Numbered from the stretch's first letter, positions 39,001 through 51,709 are shown. The stretch is DNA of 64,000 bases from Nemopilema nomurai (GCA_003864495.1 ML133487.1:806001-870000), one strand, 5' to 3'. Numbers and translations are program-made. The notes: a model not told the origin generated them from the letters alone.

Positions 39001-42000
39001 CAGGCCCTGTGGTTCCTCGATTTCCAGACGGTCCCCGTTGTCCAATCAAGCCTTCTGGACCTTGAGGCCCATTGTCACCCTGCAAAAAAATAAACGACGT
39101 TTGCAGTTTCTGGTTAACAAGACAGCTTGCGTTCAAAATTGAGACCTCGCCACGGACATAACAGATTTTTACTGGAAAACAAAATTCCAAGAGGTAACCA
39201 TATCATCGCGATGAACAGACGTTAAGATGATTTTGCTATTTGCGAACGATTCAAACCTTTTCTCCTTTTGGTCCCAATCTTCCTGGCTCACCACCGTCCC
39301 CGTTAGTCCCTCTGGCACCTTTAGGTCCATCCAGACCAGCAGCACCTTTTTTGCCATTTTGACCAGTGCGCCCTTGAGCCCCAGGCTTTCCATCTAAGCC
39401 AGGATTCCCCTAGGAACAGTCATGTCATAAAATAACGCTAGGTCAGCCTAAAAGCCAACTAGCGCCCGGGCCTGGTGGACTGTATCGATTTGATCGATTC
39501 GAATGAAAGCAAAGAGTAGTAATAATTGAGCCTGGCAAAGAAATGGTGGAAATGGAAGATAATTGTGGGCTCCAACTTTGAAAAAAATGAAAAACTGAAA
39601 AACGTATGTATATATATAGATATGAATAGGGACAAAAAATAGACCTGTGCTTAAGATATGTCTTTGAACAATTGAGATACAAAGTTATTTCTATCTCTGA
39701 ATAAAGTTATTTGTCCTGTGCTTAAAATTTATGTTTAAAACGCTTTTCAATGAGAACGTAAAGAAAAAATTAACCAGAATGGCATGAAAAGCCAGGAACA
39801 CAATTTCCACATACTTAAAGCACTTCATCATTCCAAACCCGTTAAGTGTGTGCAAAAGTTGGACAATTACCAAAAGCTGACGAACTAAATCGCCAATTGC
39901 GGATCGAAAAACACATTGAGGATTGTGAAAATAGGGTTGTAAGAAGGATTGTAAGTAGAGCGCGTGATTGGCTGTCAATGGTCGACAATAGCTACCAAGA
40001 ATTGAAGCATTAGAAAGAGAAGATAAATTACCACAACTCCGACTTTTCCATCGACTCCTGCTTGGCCAGTTTCTCCTTGATCACCCTAAAAACGACCAGT
40101 TTTTTTAACATGAGTACTTTACATTTACATCGGGTAAACAACTAGCCTCTTTGGAATAAGACTTTGCTCTATGCGGTTATATGTCGTTGAGTTTCTGGCT
40201 GCAGAAAATCATAGTTTTCAAACCTCCATGTTAATTCTTTTACATTACTAGTCGCTGGGTGGAAAACTTACATATCTTGCATGATGCATAACATAGCATG
40301 TTGGGAGATGGAACAAGATCGCATCCAAGCTAATAACTAAGATAAACGAAAGTATGACGCCTAGAACCAATAGCAGAAACTTGGGCTGTTTACCCTTGCT
40401 AATACAACGAAGAAAATAGTATCCAGAAAATGAAATCAGCACAAGTTCCATAATGGAGGTCTTCCTTCTTGCCAGCAATTTAAATGGTGTCTAACAGTGT
40501 CTATTTTCAAGACTACAACACGTGACACAAAAACTGCTTACCGTAGGCCCTTGAGGTCCAGAATCACCATTGACCCCAGGTGCTCCCTACAAAATCATGG
40601 GTCAATAGGTTAATAGGTCATAAGTCAATGAAAAGTTGTTCGGGTTCAAACGATGATTTTTTCAAAAAGAACTTCTTAGCTTAAAGAAGCGTTACCAAAA
40701 AACAGTTTTAAACTTTGGTTGAATGCTGTATGTAGTCGTCATACAGATATCGTCTGCTAGTTAGCTGTCGTCTTCATTAAAGTTTGGTTATCATTTGTGA
40801 GACACGTTCTTCCTTGGATGCTTTCCATGCACGACCGCAGCAAAGCATGCAATTCTCGACATATGGTAAGAGTAAGTATTTTCCCATTCTTCAACAAGGT
40901 ATTTGTGAAACCTTGACAAAAGAACAAGTTGCAAGAAAATATCCGATGAACGAATAGGAAGAGTTATCAATGTATTCACTAATCAGCCCTTTTCAAGATT
41001 CTGAGCTTCAAATTCTCACTTCATAATAATTAACAAACCTGAAAGCTTCTCAATCTGCAGTTTTTTGCGAGCAACACAAAAAAAAGCATGTTGCAGAGCC
41101 TTATGCTCAGTAAGAGATATCATAAGAAGATTATTTCAATTGTGTTTGATGCTTGTCAGTTGATCATAAAATCAATTTCAACTCACAACAGATCCTTTCA
41201 GTCCAAGCAATCCAGCCAATCCTCTATCACCTTCGGCACCCTAGGGAAAAACACAGGTTGCTGACAAATCATCTCAATGATGTCTTTAGTTGATAAAACA
41301 GATCGTTGATTAACATAGATCAACCCTGAATCAAGATACAAATCGTTTCCATATTAGAGTGCAAATTTGCAGTCGGAACCCCGTAAATAGTCGGGCCAAC
41401 AGTTGTTAAAACCGTGACATGCTCGCAGAGACAGAGGGTCATACCTTTTGTCCTGGAGTTCCAGGACGTCCTTGGTCACCAGGCAACCCTGAAGCTCCCT
41501 ATAATTATAAAAATGCAACAATAAACAGTGATTTTATATACAACTGACACGGCACATACATTTAAAATAAAGGCTAAACATTAAATACATTAAGAATAGA
41601 AGACTTCGAAGGAACAAAGAAAAATGAAAGCACCATTTTCAATATATACATAGCATCGGGAACTAGAGACAATTGTAGATGAACGACAAATTTCAATAAA
41701 AAAGGGACTCATCGTCCCAGGACATCAAGCAAAGCACCATTTACAACTATAAAATGAAGAAAAACGTAAATTTAGCATAGCAGAGATAACAATATGTATA
41801 TAAATGATTTTTAACAGGCAAAAATAACAGTCTTAAAAAAATGCTGAAACAAAGAAGAAAAACTAGGATGAATTTTCGCCTTACAATCTTTCCCTGTAAT
41901 CCGGATTCTCCTGGAGGACCACGTGATCCAGCTCTTCCCTTGTGAGAGGAAAAGATTATTAAAGAACTTTTATATACAACTTTGCTATATTTCTTGCTAT

Positions 42001-45000
42001 GTCAAGTAAGCTAGTGCGTCAAGTATATACTTCTGATTTAGTACACATTTCCACAAACATATATGATTTTACAACTTTTCACCTCCACCTTTAGTTGAGT
42101 TTTTAACAAACAGCATAAAGAGTTCCCTATTTGGTAGATAGCTATTCTTCGAGTTTTTACTAATGCATTTTCAGCTTTGTATAGGATTCATTTAGTGAAG
42201 AAAGTGGGACTTAAAACAAGGTAAGAAAAATTAATGACCATTTAATATCTATCTTGGTTCAGCAGTGATGGTAGTAATAGTTCAATAGTTCAAGCTTTAT
42301 GTAGTTTCCTATTACCAGTTTCTTTCATCACTAAGAATGTCTTGATATGTTTGAGGCTATTAACCTGGGTTTATATTGGATAATCACCCCCCAGCGGTCA
42401 ACATAACACATGCAGCAACTTTAAGGCAAAACGTGGGCACTGGCAACAGAAGTTACCTGCTTCCCAATTGGTCCAATAAGTCCAGCGAGCCCTGGCTGTC
42501 CAATATCACCTTCGGCGCCCTTGGTTCCCTTTGGTCCTTTGACACCTTTTGACCCAGCCGGTCCCTGTAAACAAAAATAGCAATAAAATAAGAAAAACAA
42601 CAAAAAATTCAATATTCATGGAGGGTAATGAGTTTAGATCACTAGACATGTTTACTGGGCCTTAGAAAATGCATCAAGGAAAGAATATAAAATGATGGAT
42701 GGAGAGCAAGTGTTTAAAGAGTGCGAGATCATTAAAGAAAGGTCCGCTTAGTTACTCCTACTTACTCTTCTTAAGCAACTATGCTTGGACGTAACAAAAA
42801 CTCACCTGAGGGCCAGGATTTCCTATTGAGCCAATAGACCCACGTTGTCCCTGAAAAAAGCAAAAAGGTTATTCAAGACGGAATTTCAAGTCAAAAGAAG
42901 AATAAGAATCCTACGTCGAATTTCAAGTCAAAAGAAGAATAAGAATCCTACGTCGAATTTCAAGTCAAAAGAAGAATAAGAATCCTACGTCGAATTTCAA
43001 GTCAAAAGAAGAATAAGAATCCTACGTCGAATTTCAAGTCAAAAGAAGAATAAGAATCCTACGTCGAATTATTAATAAAATCCTAAGAATCTTTTTCTAG
43101 ATCATAATCATCGGCATGACTTCCAACTACAAAAGAAATGAACTTAAACGGAAGGAGAGCTATTCTCTTAAATTGAGGTTACCGTCGGTCCTGTATCACC
43201 CTGGGTTCCTCTTGCTCCCCTTTCGCCAGGGCTACCCTGAAAGAGACGACGAAAATCCGTAGCATGGTATAAAGTGTGTGAGGATTGGACGTATGGTTAT
43301 ACATGTATCAATTACATAGTACAAATTAAATGACACAATCTCATTTAGGATAGATGAAGCAAAAGACTTAACTAAGACCAAAATGGCCTTAACTACTTAG
43401 AGTAACAACAACAACAACAACAACAACAACAACGAATACATACAGTTGCTCCTTTGGGTCCCTGGACTCCCCGACGACCTGGCTTGCCGGCATCCCCAGA
43501 TTGGCCTTTCGCTCCTTTACCACCAGGGGGTCCAGGCCGTCCCGTCTCACCTCTACCACCTGTTGGTCCGAAATCACCTCTGTCTCCCTTAGGGCCAGAT
43601 GGACCAGCTTCACCGGGTGGACCGTGCAAACCGCGAAGGCCCTTGAGACGGGAAGAGGATTACATTAACAACCCAAAGTTACATGAACAGCAAAGTAATT
43701 TCTGATATGCATCCACTTTTCAATGATATGAATATAAAACTTTTGCCTTTCATGTATTTCGAAACCAAACTAGTATACAAATATAAAACATGTTCTTGGA
43801 TAGTGAACACTCACCACGAGAACTGTGACACAATAATCTGGCGCACCACAAAGAAGAAATCCCAAAAACGTAAACCTACACTTACTCCCAAAAACGATAA
43901 ATTACGCTGTACCGTTTAAGTGTAGAATCATTTGAAAACAACTACGAAAATTTCGCACCTACAAATAACATGCGCTCTTAGAAATCTACAGTTAAGTAAC
44001 AGCTTGACTACAGTAAGATCTGCCTTCGTTTTGCGTCTAAGAACGATTAAATTAAGCGGCTGATTGAATCAAATTAAACTGAAATTAAACGGCGTGAAGT
44101 ATTTATTCTTCACTTTCTCTTTCAAACATTCGACGCTATTCGAATTTTGTCCTTATCCTTAGCACCTATGATAGATTTTTTGGCTGTTTTTTCTAGGTGA
44201 ACTGTGAACAGGTCTAAATTCCAAAATAAAATCATTGCGAAGGTATAAACTTCCATTTATTGAAAAAACACAAACTCGTCTTTGAGCAGTATTTTAGTGA
44301 CGTCCTTCCAGTAAAATTCCTGCCACAAATGCAGTTTTGCCCTTTGCTTCCTGCCACTCGTTGCAAAACTATGAATAATAACAACTTACATAAGAGTTAC
44401 TTTTCATTCGAGTCTCGATTAAGAAATTCTCCCACCTGCACTCCACGTGTTCCTCTTGCTCCTGGTGCACCCTGCTCCCCCATGACGCCTTGTTTACCCC
44501 GTTTTCCAATCACTCCTCTTGGCCCGGTCGGTCCCTGCATAGAGCAAACACTGAGTAAGAGCAAAGAAGTATACATCTGGGTATATATATATATCTGGGT
44601 ATATATATGAGTATATATCTGAAAAACTCATTATACAAGCAAGGAAGCTAATGTTCGCACAAGCAACTTCTTAAGCGTTTTAGTTCACGTAGCAAGAGCA
44701 TTGAACATTGAGACAATAAGAATGTTTGCGTTGTTGTTTTATGTAAGGAAATAGAGCTGGGCATTCAAAGCCACGCTTGAAAAGCTTGTAAGAAATATTG
44801 TGATGTGACCTTTGTTTTGTTGGTAAAGATCAACTGAAATATAATCAAACGTATGAAAGGTGTTTAGTATTTAGCCTGTTGAAAAGCAAAATGCAATGAA
44901 GATGCAAAGAGCTGACTGATAAAGGAAATGCGGAAGAAACAAAACCACGAAATTCTTATGCGTTTGGCAGCGACTATTATTTCATCATGGACGAAATAAG

Positions 45001-48000
45001 AGTATTGAATTTACTTACGGTGGCTCCTTTGCTTCCAGACACACCTGGTTCACCTGCAGTGCCATTGTCACCATCCTCTCCGGCCACACCCTTGCGCCCC
45101 TTTTGTCCACTGTCACCCTTTAATTGAAAACGCGTCAGACCTTCAGTAATAATTGATTACATCTTTATGACATATAATTATAAGAAAAACCAAAAACTTG
45201 AAAGGTCATGAACACGAAAACCAAAGAAAAACACGACATGTTTCATTTCATGCTAATAGCAGTTTGTTGACTTACCTTGAGTCCTTCAAATCCTGGGGCT
45301 CCTACACCACCTGGAGCACCACTTTCTCCCTGGGGCGCAAAATGAAAAAAATCAAATTTCAGGTAAACAGTCCCAAAAAAGCATAACTAGTAAAATTCTA
45401 AACGTTTCAACGGTTGCCAGTTTTCAGACAAAACAGCTGGAAATCTGATACTACTGAATTTTTCCTTGCTCTTTTGGGTATTAATGAACTTGTTCTTGTT
45501 CGGGTATTCTTTTCTAAAGACATGTGGCAAGACAATATAAGCAATCAAATGTTGTTTCATTTATGGATGCAGAAAACAATACATCAGGTATGTAGACATT
45601 TCCATTGGTCAAGTGGTTACGATTGAAAGAAGTAAAACAAAGAGCATTCTAGCCTCCAACAAAAATCTAAGAAGCCTAAAGAATTCATACAGGGGAAAAA
45701 ACTCACAACTGGTCCTGGATCTCCTTTCTGCCCAGATGTACCAGGGGGTCCTTGCTTGCCCTTGAAAAAAGACAAGCCTATAGTATGCAGTATAGCTAAG
45801 GGTTCTGAAAATATGAGAAGGTGATGATTAATCTAAACTCTATAAATCGTCATAAGGACATTGTTTACAAGATGCTACGGCTCTACAGCATCATCATATT
45901 CGAAAAGAAAGGCTCAAACCTCTTTGCCATCCTTCCCCTGCAACCCAGGCGGTCCTGGTAGTCCCTTTGGTCCCTAAAGAGTCAGAAGAGCCACATTCTT
46001 TTCAAAACCATAGTCAAGAAAGGAGTTGAAAAAAGAAAAATAGAAAAATGAAGGAAAAATAGAAATTATATCTTGACCAATATTCATCAACTCATATGAA
46101 ATGAAAACTACATCTAGAAAAGCCATCCTGTTTATAATAAGGTGGTTTCTAACTTTTTGCAAAGCTGTGCATACTTGGGGGGGGGGCTAACCCTGAAAAG
46201 TAGGGGGTTTGGACAATTTTTCACAACTAAGCCCTGTAGACTCTTTAAGGGGCAACGTGCTTCTTAGGTGTATATTGTGCGAGGCAAAATTCAGTTGCTG
46301 GTGTTGTGACTGCAAACTTTTACTGGATCTGCCTACCTTAAAAGCTGTTTTAAGCCTCAAGGAAGTGTTTATTTATTTTTTCAGTCTTGGAAAGGGTGCT
46401 CATTAATGAGGGGGTGGCTTGTTAAAAACACAAAGTAAAAAAACACTGCCATCGCAAAGGCTGTTAGAGGACAATAGAAGCACATTTGAGGAGGAATGCC
46501 ATAAATCTTATTTGAAATTGGAACTGGGAGTATTAAAAGTAAAAACCAACAAAACCATTATATACATATATAAGCTATCAATAAACACTTACATTGAGCA
46601 CTTTATGACATCTCTGGCTAATGAGGGGGGAGCTTGATAGAGAGGGGGCATATTTGAAATTTGTGCTTGATAAGAGGGGCTTAATAGAGATGGGATGTAA
46701 ATAGAGCTTTTATGGTAATTAGATCTGTGATTTTCAGTTGCTTAGTTATCATATTAAAAGTGAAACTCGAGGTAGCAAGTTAGAGGCATCCTCTTCTGGG
46801 TAGAATAATCAAAAATGCATCTGCCCCTCACCGCTTCTCCTATTGGCCCTTGCGTCCCAATTAGACCAGTCTCACCTCTTTCTCCCTGTTGCAAGGCAGA
46901 ATTTCAATTTATCAAGATTAGAAAAAAGACAAGGTAAACTTACTTCAAACTTGTATTTATACAAGATACTTAACATATAGGAAAATTGTTTGAAAGATTT
47001 GTTGGTCACTTCTACTTTAATAAACAACATGTTTTAATCATTTCACATTTGAAGGGTTGAGCCCACTGCAAAACATACTGCAAAAATTTGAAGTCAGAAA
47101 GAAAATATCATCTTTTGAATTCAGTTCACCTGTGGTCCAGGAGCACCAGAAACTCCTTGCTTTCCTTGTGGTCCCTAAAAAAATTAAAACTGAACATAAC
47201 AGCAGCACAACTCAAAAAGCTCTGAAGACAAAATTGATGATAGAATTTTTAACAAAACAAAGTGATAAATGTACAGTGTTACTACAAGGAGCGACTCAAC
47301 AATACATATACATGTATTTGAAACATCTATTAATAGGACTTAGTTATAACAGATGATGCCCAGCTAACAACATTACTTACTGCAGGTCCAACACCAGGCT
47401 GAACACCAGCTCTATCTGTGCTTCCTTTCACTTCAATTGTGGAACCTGGGCCAGGTCCTTTCTAGAAGTGAACCACAGGTTGTTATTCATAACAAAACTG
47501 TAACTTGACCATGAATATTATGTTCAATGGAGCCTGGTAATCTAGACAGTTTTCAAGCCTTTGTAAGACTTTCATAGTCTTATGAGTGTTTAATAAAAAC
47601 AGCATAAAAAGGGGGACCAAAAATCTCCCTTTTGGTGCAAATATTCAAAACTGATTCATTTATCTAGCCTTATCATTACTAGATTCTTCCTTCTTTTTTA
47701 GAATCCTTTCTTTGTAACATGTAAGATTCATATAAAGAACTTTGGCTTTATTTAAAAAAACACACCAAAAACTGTAACATTATCCCTGCTATCAAACCCA
47801 GCTCTTACTAGGTGAATAAGCCCAAAGCCAACTTATCTAGGTATTTCATTTGAATATAAAATCACTTTGTGATGCATTCTTTAAAGCAATACTTCAACAT
47901 TTAAGTGGTGATATCAAAGTGATATATTGATGTTGAAGTTAACTGCCCTTTTGAAATATTCGGAAAAAACCTCAAATTTTCTTGGCATATTTTATGTTCC

Positions 48001-51000
48001 TTAAGTGCAATGTTTTTGACATTTAGGGTTTATGTAAAAGCAAGCATGTGAAATCCCACAACTTTTTCAAAGCCCCTAATACATCTGTCTATTTGTTGGT
48101 GGGTACATGTAGAAGGCTTCTCCCCCAAAAAAGGCTCAATTAGTATTATCCAAAAACAACACAAAATCTAATAGCAGATCCTCTCTAACAACCACACCCT
48201 CAAAAAAGTGAATCCTGTTTCTGTTTCTGAATCCTCAAAACGGTTTCTGGCCTCAACTCAGATCCCCAAAAACAAACAACTGTGTTGAAAACATACTACT
48301 TCTCTCAATGGTTCAGGTGGAACTGTTGGGGCTGTCTCATTTATGGCTATACCACGGGGTCCAGGCTTGCCTTGTCTCCCTTGCTTTCCTTTACTTCCAT
48401 CATTACCCCGTCTACCTTTGGAGCCCTGGAAAAAACAAAGCAGACAGGAGGCTAGAATTACACAATATTCAAAGTTTTAGTTATCTATGCCAAATAACAA
48501 CAGTATATTACAGAAGACTACAAAAATATTACACATAATCCAAACCCAAAGCTGGTAAAAGAATGTTGAAATCTCACCCTTGGTCCTTTGTCTCCTGGAT
48601 CACCAGGAATTCCTTTGGGACCAGCAGGACCCTTGGGAAAAAATTCAATAACTTACTAGGTAACAATGTATGCTGCTTTTAAAAAACTTTGAAGGGGATA
48701 AAATATATATATAATTAAAGCCTTGATCAGTGGCAATGTCAGCACAACACAGGGAGGTGGGTGCTAAATAGACTGGGGATTCATTGTACAAAAGGCATTT
48801 ATAAAAATCAAAGGGTGCCTGATAAGAGAAAGAAGGACAGCCTGCATTAATTAAGTCCTGACCTGTTACACTGTGCTGTTTCATACCACTGCTTTATAGG
48901 AGGAAGAATATTACAAATGATGGTTATTAATATGTAACCAGCTATCTGAGATATCAAAAGTAGAATAGTTAACCAAAATATCATTCAATAAATATTGTAT
49001 CAAAAATATTAATATTATCTTAGTCAACTGGGTCTGCAGTTAACTGACTGGAATATTCATTGCTTTTTAGGTGTAGGGCTTGTTTACCAAAAACTCATCA
49101 GTGTCAACAAATTTTCATTTATTACTAGATCATGTACAGATCATGTAATTAAATCATGTACAGTTTTTAACATCTCCAGCAAAAATATTTCGTACTAAAA
49201 TAACAACAGAATACTCACAGGAGGACCTTTATCACCTGGATCCCCCTTTGGGCCAATTATAACAGGAGGTAAAGTGGGTAGTAATATTGCGTTTTGGCAC
49301 TTCATACTGCAGCCATCTGAGCAACATTTTTTGGCACCAGTACAGTCAGCATCCAGTAGACATTCTGTTTGCAGGTTCTCTGGAGCAGGGCATTCCTTTG
49401 TTTCCAGATCAGGAATAACAGGACACTGGCCTTGTTTGAAGGCGACAGGTGGCCTTGTAGTAGGGGGTACACCCAATGGATCTTGGCATCTCAGAGAGCA
49501 TCCATCAGAGCAGCACTTCTTGGTTCCATTACAGTCTGAATCTTGAAAGCATGTTGCCACCGAGGTAGGTGGACATTCCAATGTCTCAGGATTCTGTATA
49601 ATGGGGCAAGCTCCAGGCCTGATCTGGCCTTGTGCCGTCACTGAATCTAGAGGATGTGATATGCATCTGTATGATATGTAGCTCTACATGTAAAGACCAA
49701 CTGCAAAAAACTGCAACAGCCAAGCTTTTAATCCTCAACTTATTCTTAAAAGTCAAAGCTGATTATTCAAATGATTTTACATATATTGGCCAACAGAGCA
49801 TGATTTTGAAGCTTTCACTAACAGGAGAGAAGGACTATTACATAGCATTTAAGCATTAAATTGAAACCTTAAAAAACAATAATTGATGTGACTTATTGAA
49901 AAATGTGATCTGCTAAAACCAAAAAAGCTAATACTTGTAGCCCAAGGACCCTAAAAGAAGTGAAAGCTAACAAACAAATTTACAAACCAAAAGTCAACAA
50001 TGTCATGGTCCACGTGCTTTCTAATATGACTGAAATTGTATTTTTCGAACGAGGCTACTCAAACAACTTGAATAAATGAGGGAATAAACAAAATTATTTG
50101 AATTTCTCATTTTATCAGTTAAATATTGACCTTTTACAAAACATGATTCTGCTGTATATAAAAACAATAGAAAAGTAAAAGATTGGACTGCAATTTCCGT
50201 ACCCCCATTTTGAAAGTCTGTTCCATTATTAGCTATATACTTTGTTTTTCAGAATATCATCAACATTTAGAATCATAAATGCAACTAGTCTGAGCAGCTT
50301 AAGTTGTAAATTTTGGGTGTTTAGGATAGCACATCTGTCCTTACTATAAAACTTCAGCTTTGGCTGCTCTTTGAAAAAATAGAGAGAAACCCATTGAATG
50401 TGATCATAGAAACAAAAGTGTTAGCAGTCACCTGTATCTTAATAATGCTGTCATTGCTTTCTGAAGTTTAAATACAACCTCGAAATCTTGCTAACAAGTT
50501 AAACAAAATTCTTTAGGCCGGACGGGAACGTCTCAACCTCATTCAAATTTCCCACTTATTTAAGCCTCGTATTCATAATGAGACTGCTAGTACTGCCTCT
50601 GAAATTATGGTTGTAATGACATGGGACCAAACAGCATTAATTTTTATATTCGTTTGATTCCAAGAGTCTGATGATTGATGCCATTTAACTGCAAACTCTT
50701 GACAGTGTACCTAGGTATCAAAACACGACAAAAAGCACAGACACCAAACAATTTTGCACATTGACACGGGCGTTCTTGGCGGAACAGTGAAAATGTCAAC
50801 ACCAGGGATAGATGTAGTCACGAACAGCGAAGACTCTTTGTCCACTGTTTGCCGAAACTGTGAAGACAAACTTTCTCCAACACTCGATACGCTAGTGTTT
50901 TCCGTTAAGTTAAGGAATCCAAGCAAAGGGGTTTTCTATTCCCGATGCTGCCTAAGAAAATGGTTCAGAGCAACTGCATTCCTAGGCCTGATTCATTGGA

Positions 51001-51709
51001 AAGGTTTGCCCTGAGGGCCCGCGTGTGCCATCGGATATCCATCTCTTTGAAAAGGCATGATTGCCCGAAGGCATAAAAAGCATTTGTGAGCAATGGCCTC
51101 AATAGGCGTCCAACTACGGGTCAAAGTAAAATCTTCAAAGTTGGTCGTTTCTAGAGATCAAAACGAGTTTTTAGTTTCCAAAAATGTGTAGAAAATGCAT
51201 TTCGACTGGACAGTGGATCTTCATTTCCATTTTGCGATTGCTAATAACCGTAATGCTTTGATAGACATGTCTAACTGCAACAATTTAGATAATTTCGTAA
51301 AAGAGAAGTTAACGAAGACAATTTTTCACCCTAGATTCAAGCGCAAAGTGCAAGGGTCATAGGACACTCCCTCCTGGTCGTTTCATCAGTCACCTTGGTC
51401 TGTGGACAGTTGAATATAATCTATGTAGGAGCTTTAAAACGGGGATGGGACATCGTGCTCATTTTTACCCTGGGGGAGATTGTGGAGTGTGAACTTTGCT
51501 CGTGGCCTTCGACCTCTAAGCTTCGGGGAAAACAGTTCGAGATTGACACAACATTGTGCTTGGTGTGAATCTTAGACTGGAGAGCGAACATTTTGCTTGG
51601 AGGGGTACATTTTTAAAGCTGAAATCTAGATATTGAAACGCTATAAATTTAAAAACCTACCAGATGTGAGCATGAAAATGACGCCGACAAGCAGCCAAGG
51701 GAGCACCAT
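28333..51709 (-). CDS. Fibrillar (clade A/B/C-type) procollagen alpha chain, collagen A, 45 exons
   Basis: A secreted fibril-forming collagen of the extracellular matrix (mesoglea in cnidarians). The spliced product is about 1546 residues: signal peptide, two WAP domains, a minor helix of 18 Gly-X-Y triplets, a short nonhelical linker, a major helix of 338 uninterrupted triplets (1014 residues), a Tyr-rich C-telopeptide and a COLFI trimerisation domain. All internal exon joins stay in phase. Most helix exons are 45, 54, 99, 108 or 162 nt, the classic fibrillar set, and all begin with an intact Gly codon. COLFI has seven of the eight usual cysteines, lacking the third. The helix contains no cysteine and one RGD (GDRGDF). 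A paralog, collagen B, lies upstream in the same orientation. Sub-parts and exon positions are given separately. Confidence 0.95.
30275..30610 (-). CDS. Collagen A, end of triple helix and C-telopeptide exon
   Basis: This 336 nt exon encodes the last 18 Gly-X-Y triplets, finishing in [13 protein letters not shown] (a stabilising, Pro-rich C-terminal cap), then a nonhelical stretch. That stretch is rich in Tyr and Gln ([29 protein letters not shown]) and should hold the telopeptide crosslink site and the C-proteinase cleavage region. Collagen B has a matching QKGPAY/EKGPAY motif. The exact cleavage site is not identifiable. Confidence 0.93.
30957..47174 (-). CDS. Collagen A, 35 major triple-helix exons
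   Basis: Exon 5' positions downward: 47174-47130, 46885-46832, 45973-45920, 45760-45707, 45329-45276, 45117-45019, 44534-44436, 43641-43444, 43236-43183, 42850-42806, 42564-42457, 41938-41885, 41498-41445, 41240-41187, 40586-40542, 40085-40032, 39409-39257, 39079-38972, 38496-38398, 38186-38142, 37592-37539, 37178-37071, 36757-36596, 36184-36131, 35603-35550, 35414-35361, 34903-34850, 34638-34585, 33971-33864, 33706-33653, 33171-33118, 32798-32691, 32283-32230, 31703-31542, 31172-30957. Together they give 2880 nt (320 triplets) with no interruption. Every exon is a multiple of 9 nt and starts with Gly. The unusual sizes 153, 198 and 216 nt look like fusions of smaller ancestral exons. Some donors are weak (GTTTGA at 39256 and 45919, GTGGGA at 38397 and 44435). 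Confidence 0.93.
42880..43070. repeat. 37 bp tandem repeat in a collagen A intron
   Basis: About five copies of a 37 bp unit with cores AATTTCAAGTCAAAAGAAG and AATAAGAATCCTACGTC, almost identical and head to tail. They sit in the intron between the helix exons at 42806-42850 and 43183-43236. No spacers separate the copies, so this is a minisatellite. Confidence 0.95.
43404..43433. repeat. (AAC)10 microsatellite beside a collagen A donor site
   Basis: Ten AAC triplets, read as GTT on the coding strand, begin about 10 bases past the donor of exon 43641-43444. Confidence 0.97.
44579..44626. repeat. AT-rich microsatellite with ATCTGGG interruptions
   Basis: Runs of TATATA alternate with ATCTGGGTA in the intron upstream of the 99 nt helix exon at 44436-44534. 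Confidence 0.85.
46170..46710. mobile_element. Probable decayed transposon in a collagen A intron
   Basis: The segment starts near a G-run (TTGGGGGGGGGGCTAA) and ends in several motifs such as GAGGGGCTTAATAGAGA and GAGGGGGGAGCTTGATAGAGA. On the other strand these resemble the TTAAGCCCC motifs at 9062-9145. The inner 72-codon frame is unrecognised. Boundaries are uncertain. Confidence 0.3.
47381..48631 (-). CDS. Collagen A, minor helix and N-telopeptide-like linker (3 exons)
   Basis: Exons 48631-48578 (54 nt), 48425-48297 (129 nt) and 47461-47381 (81 nt). With the tail of the WAP exon they make 18 Gly-X-Y triplets. A nonhelical segment containing [16 protein letters not shown] and then a Gly/Pro-rich linker ([17 protein letters not shown]) lead into the major helix. 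The arrangement matches the minor helix plus N-proteinase and telopeptide region of fibrillar procollagens; the cleavage point cannot be read off. Lys residues here (EVKG) are candidates for lysyl oxidase crosslinks. Confidence 0.9.
49219..49646 (-). CDS. Collagen A, exon with two WAP domains
   Basis: This 428 nt exon encodes two four-disulfide-core modules in tandem. Each has eight cysteines in the WAP spacing, with the diagnostic [14 protein letters not shown] and [14 protein letters not shown] segments, followed by [12 protein letters not shown], the start of the minor helix. WAP modules in the N-propeptide are documented for sea anemone fibrillar collagens, where vertebrates have a von Willebrand C or TSPN module. 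A protease-inhibitor role is known for some WAP proteins but is not implied here. The two modules are close in sequence, suggesting an internal duplication. Confidence 0.95.
49647..51660 (-). other. Collagen A intron 1
   Basis: A 2.0 kb intron between the signal-peptide exon (donor GTAGGT) and the WAP exon (acceptor CCTCTAG). No nested gene or clear repeat is seen. First introns of collagen genes often hold enhancers; nothing specific can be pointed to here. Confidence 0.6.
51661..51709 (-). CDS. Collagen A, signal-peptide exon
   Basis: The ATG at 51709 opens [16 protein letters not shown], a hydrophobic core typical of a secretory signal peptide. It splices in phase 1 to DSVTAQG at the start of exon 2, where cleavage is expected near TAQ-G. 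The donor at 51660 is GTAGGT. A longer overlapping frame (51993-51649) starts earlier but in a different reading frame, so it is not the gene product. Confidence 0.85.

Noticed and set aside
40620..40680. GGGTTCAAAC, a tRNA B-box-like string
   Set aside because: No A box, acceptor stem or cloverleaf can be built around it; no tRNA or rRNA gene was found in the window.
42880..43070. Regular 37 bp repeats that could suggest a CRISPR array
   Set aside because: No spacers between copies, and it lies inside an intron of a eukaryotic gene; it is a minisatellite.
43454..43705. Proline-rich plus-strand frames opposite collagen exons (also 57489-57695, 57878-58144 and 62477-62680)
   Set aside because: They are antisense images of Gly-X-Y codons (GGN/CCN); the minus strand has the real exons with splice sites.
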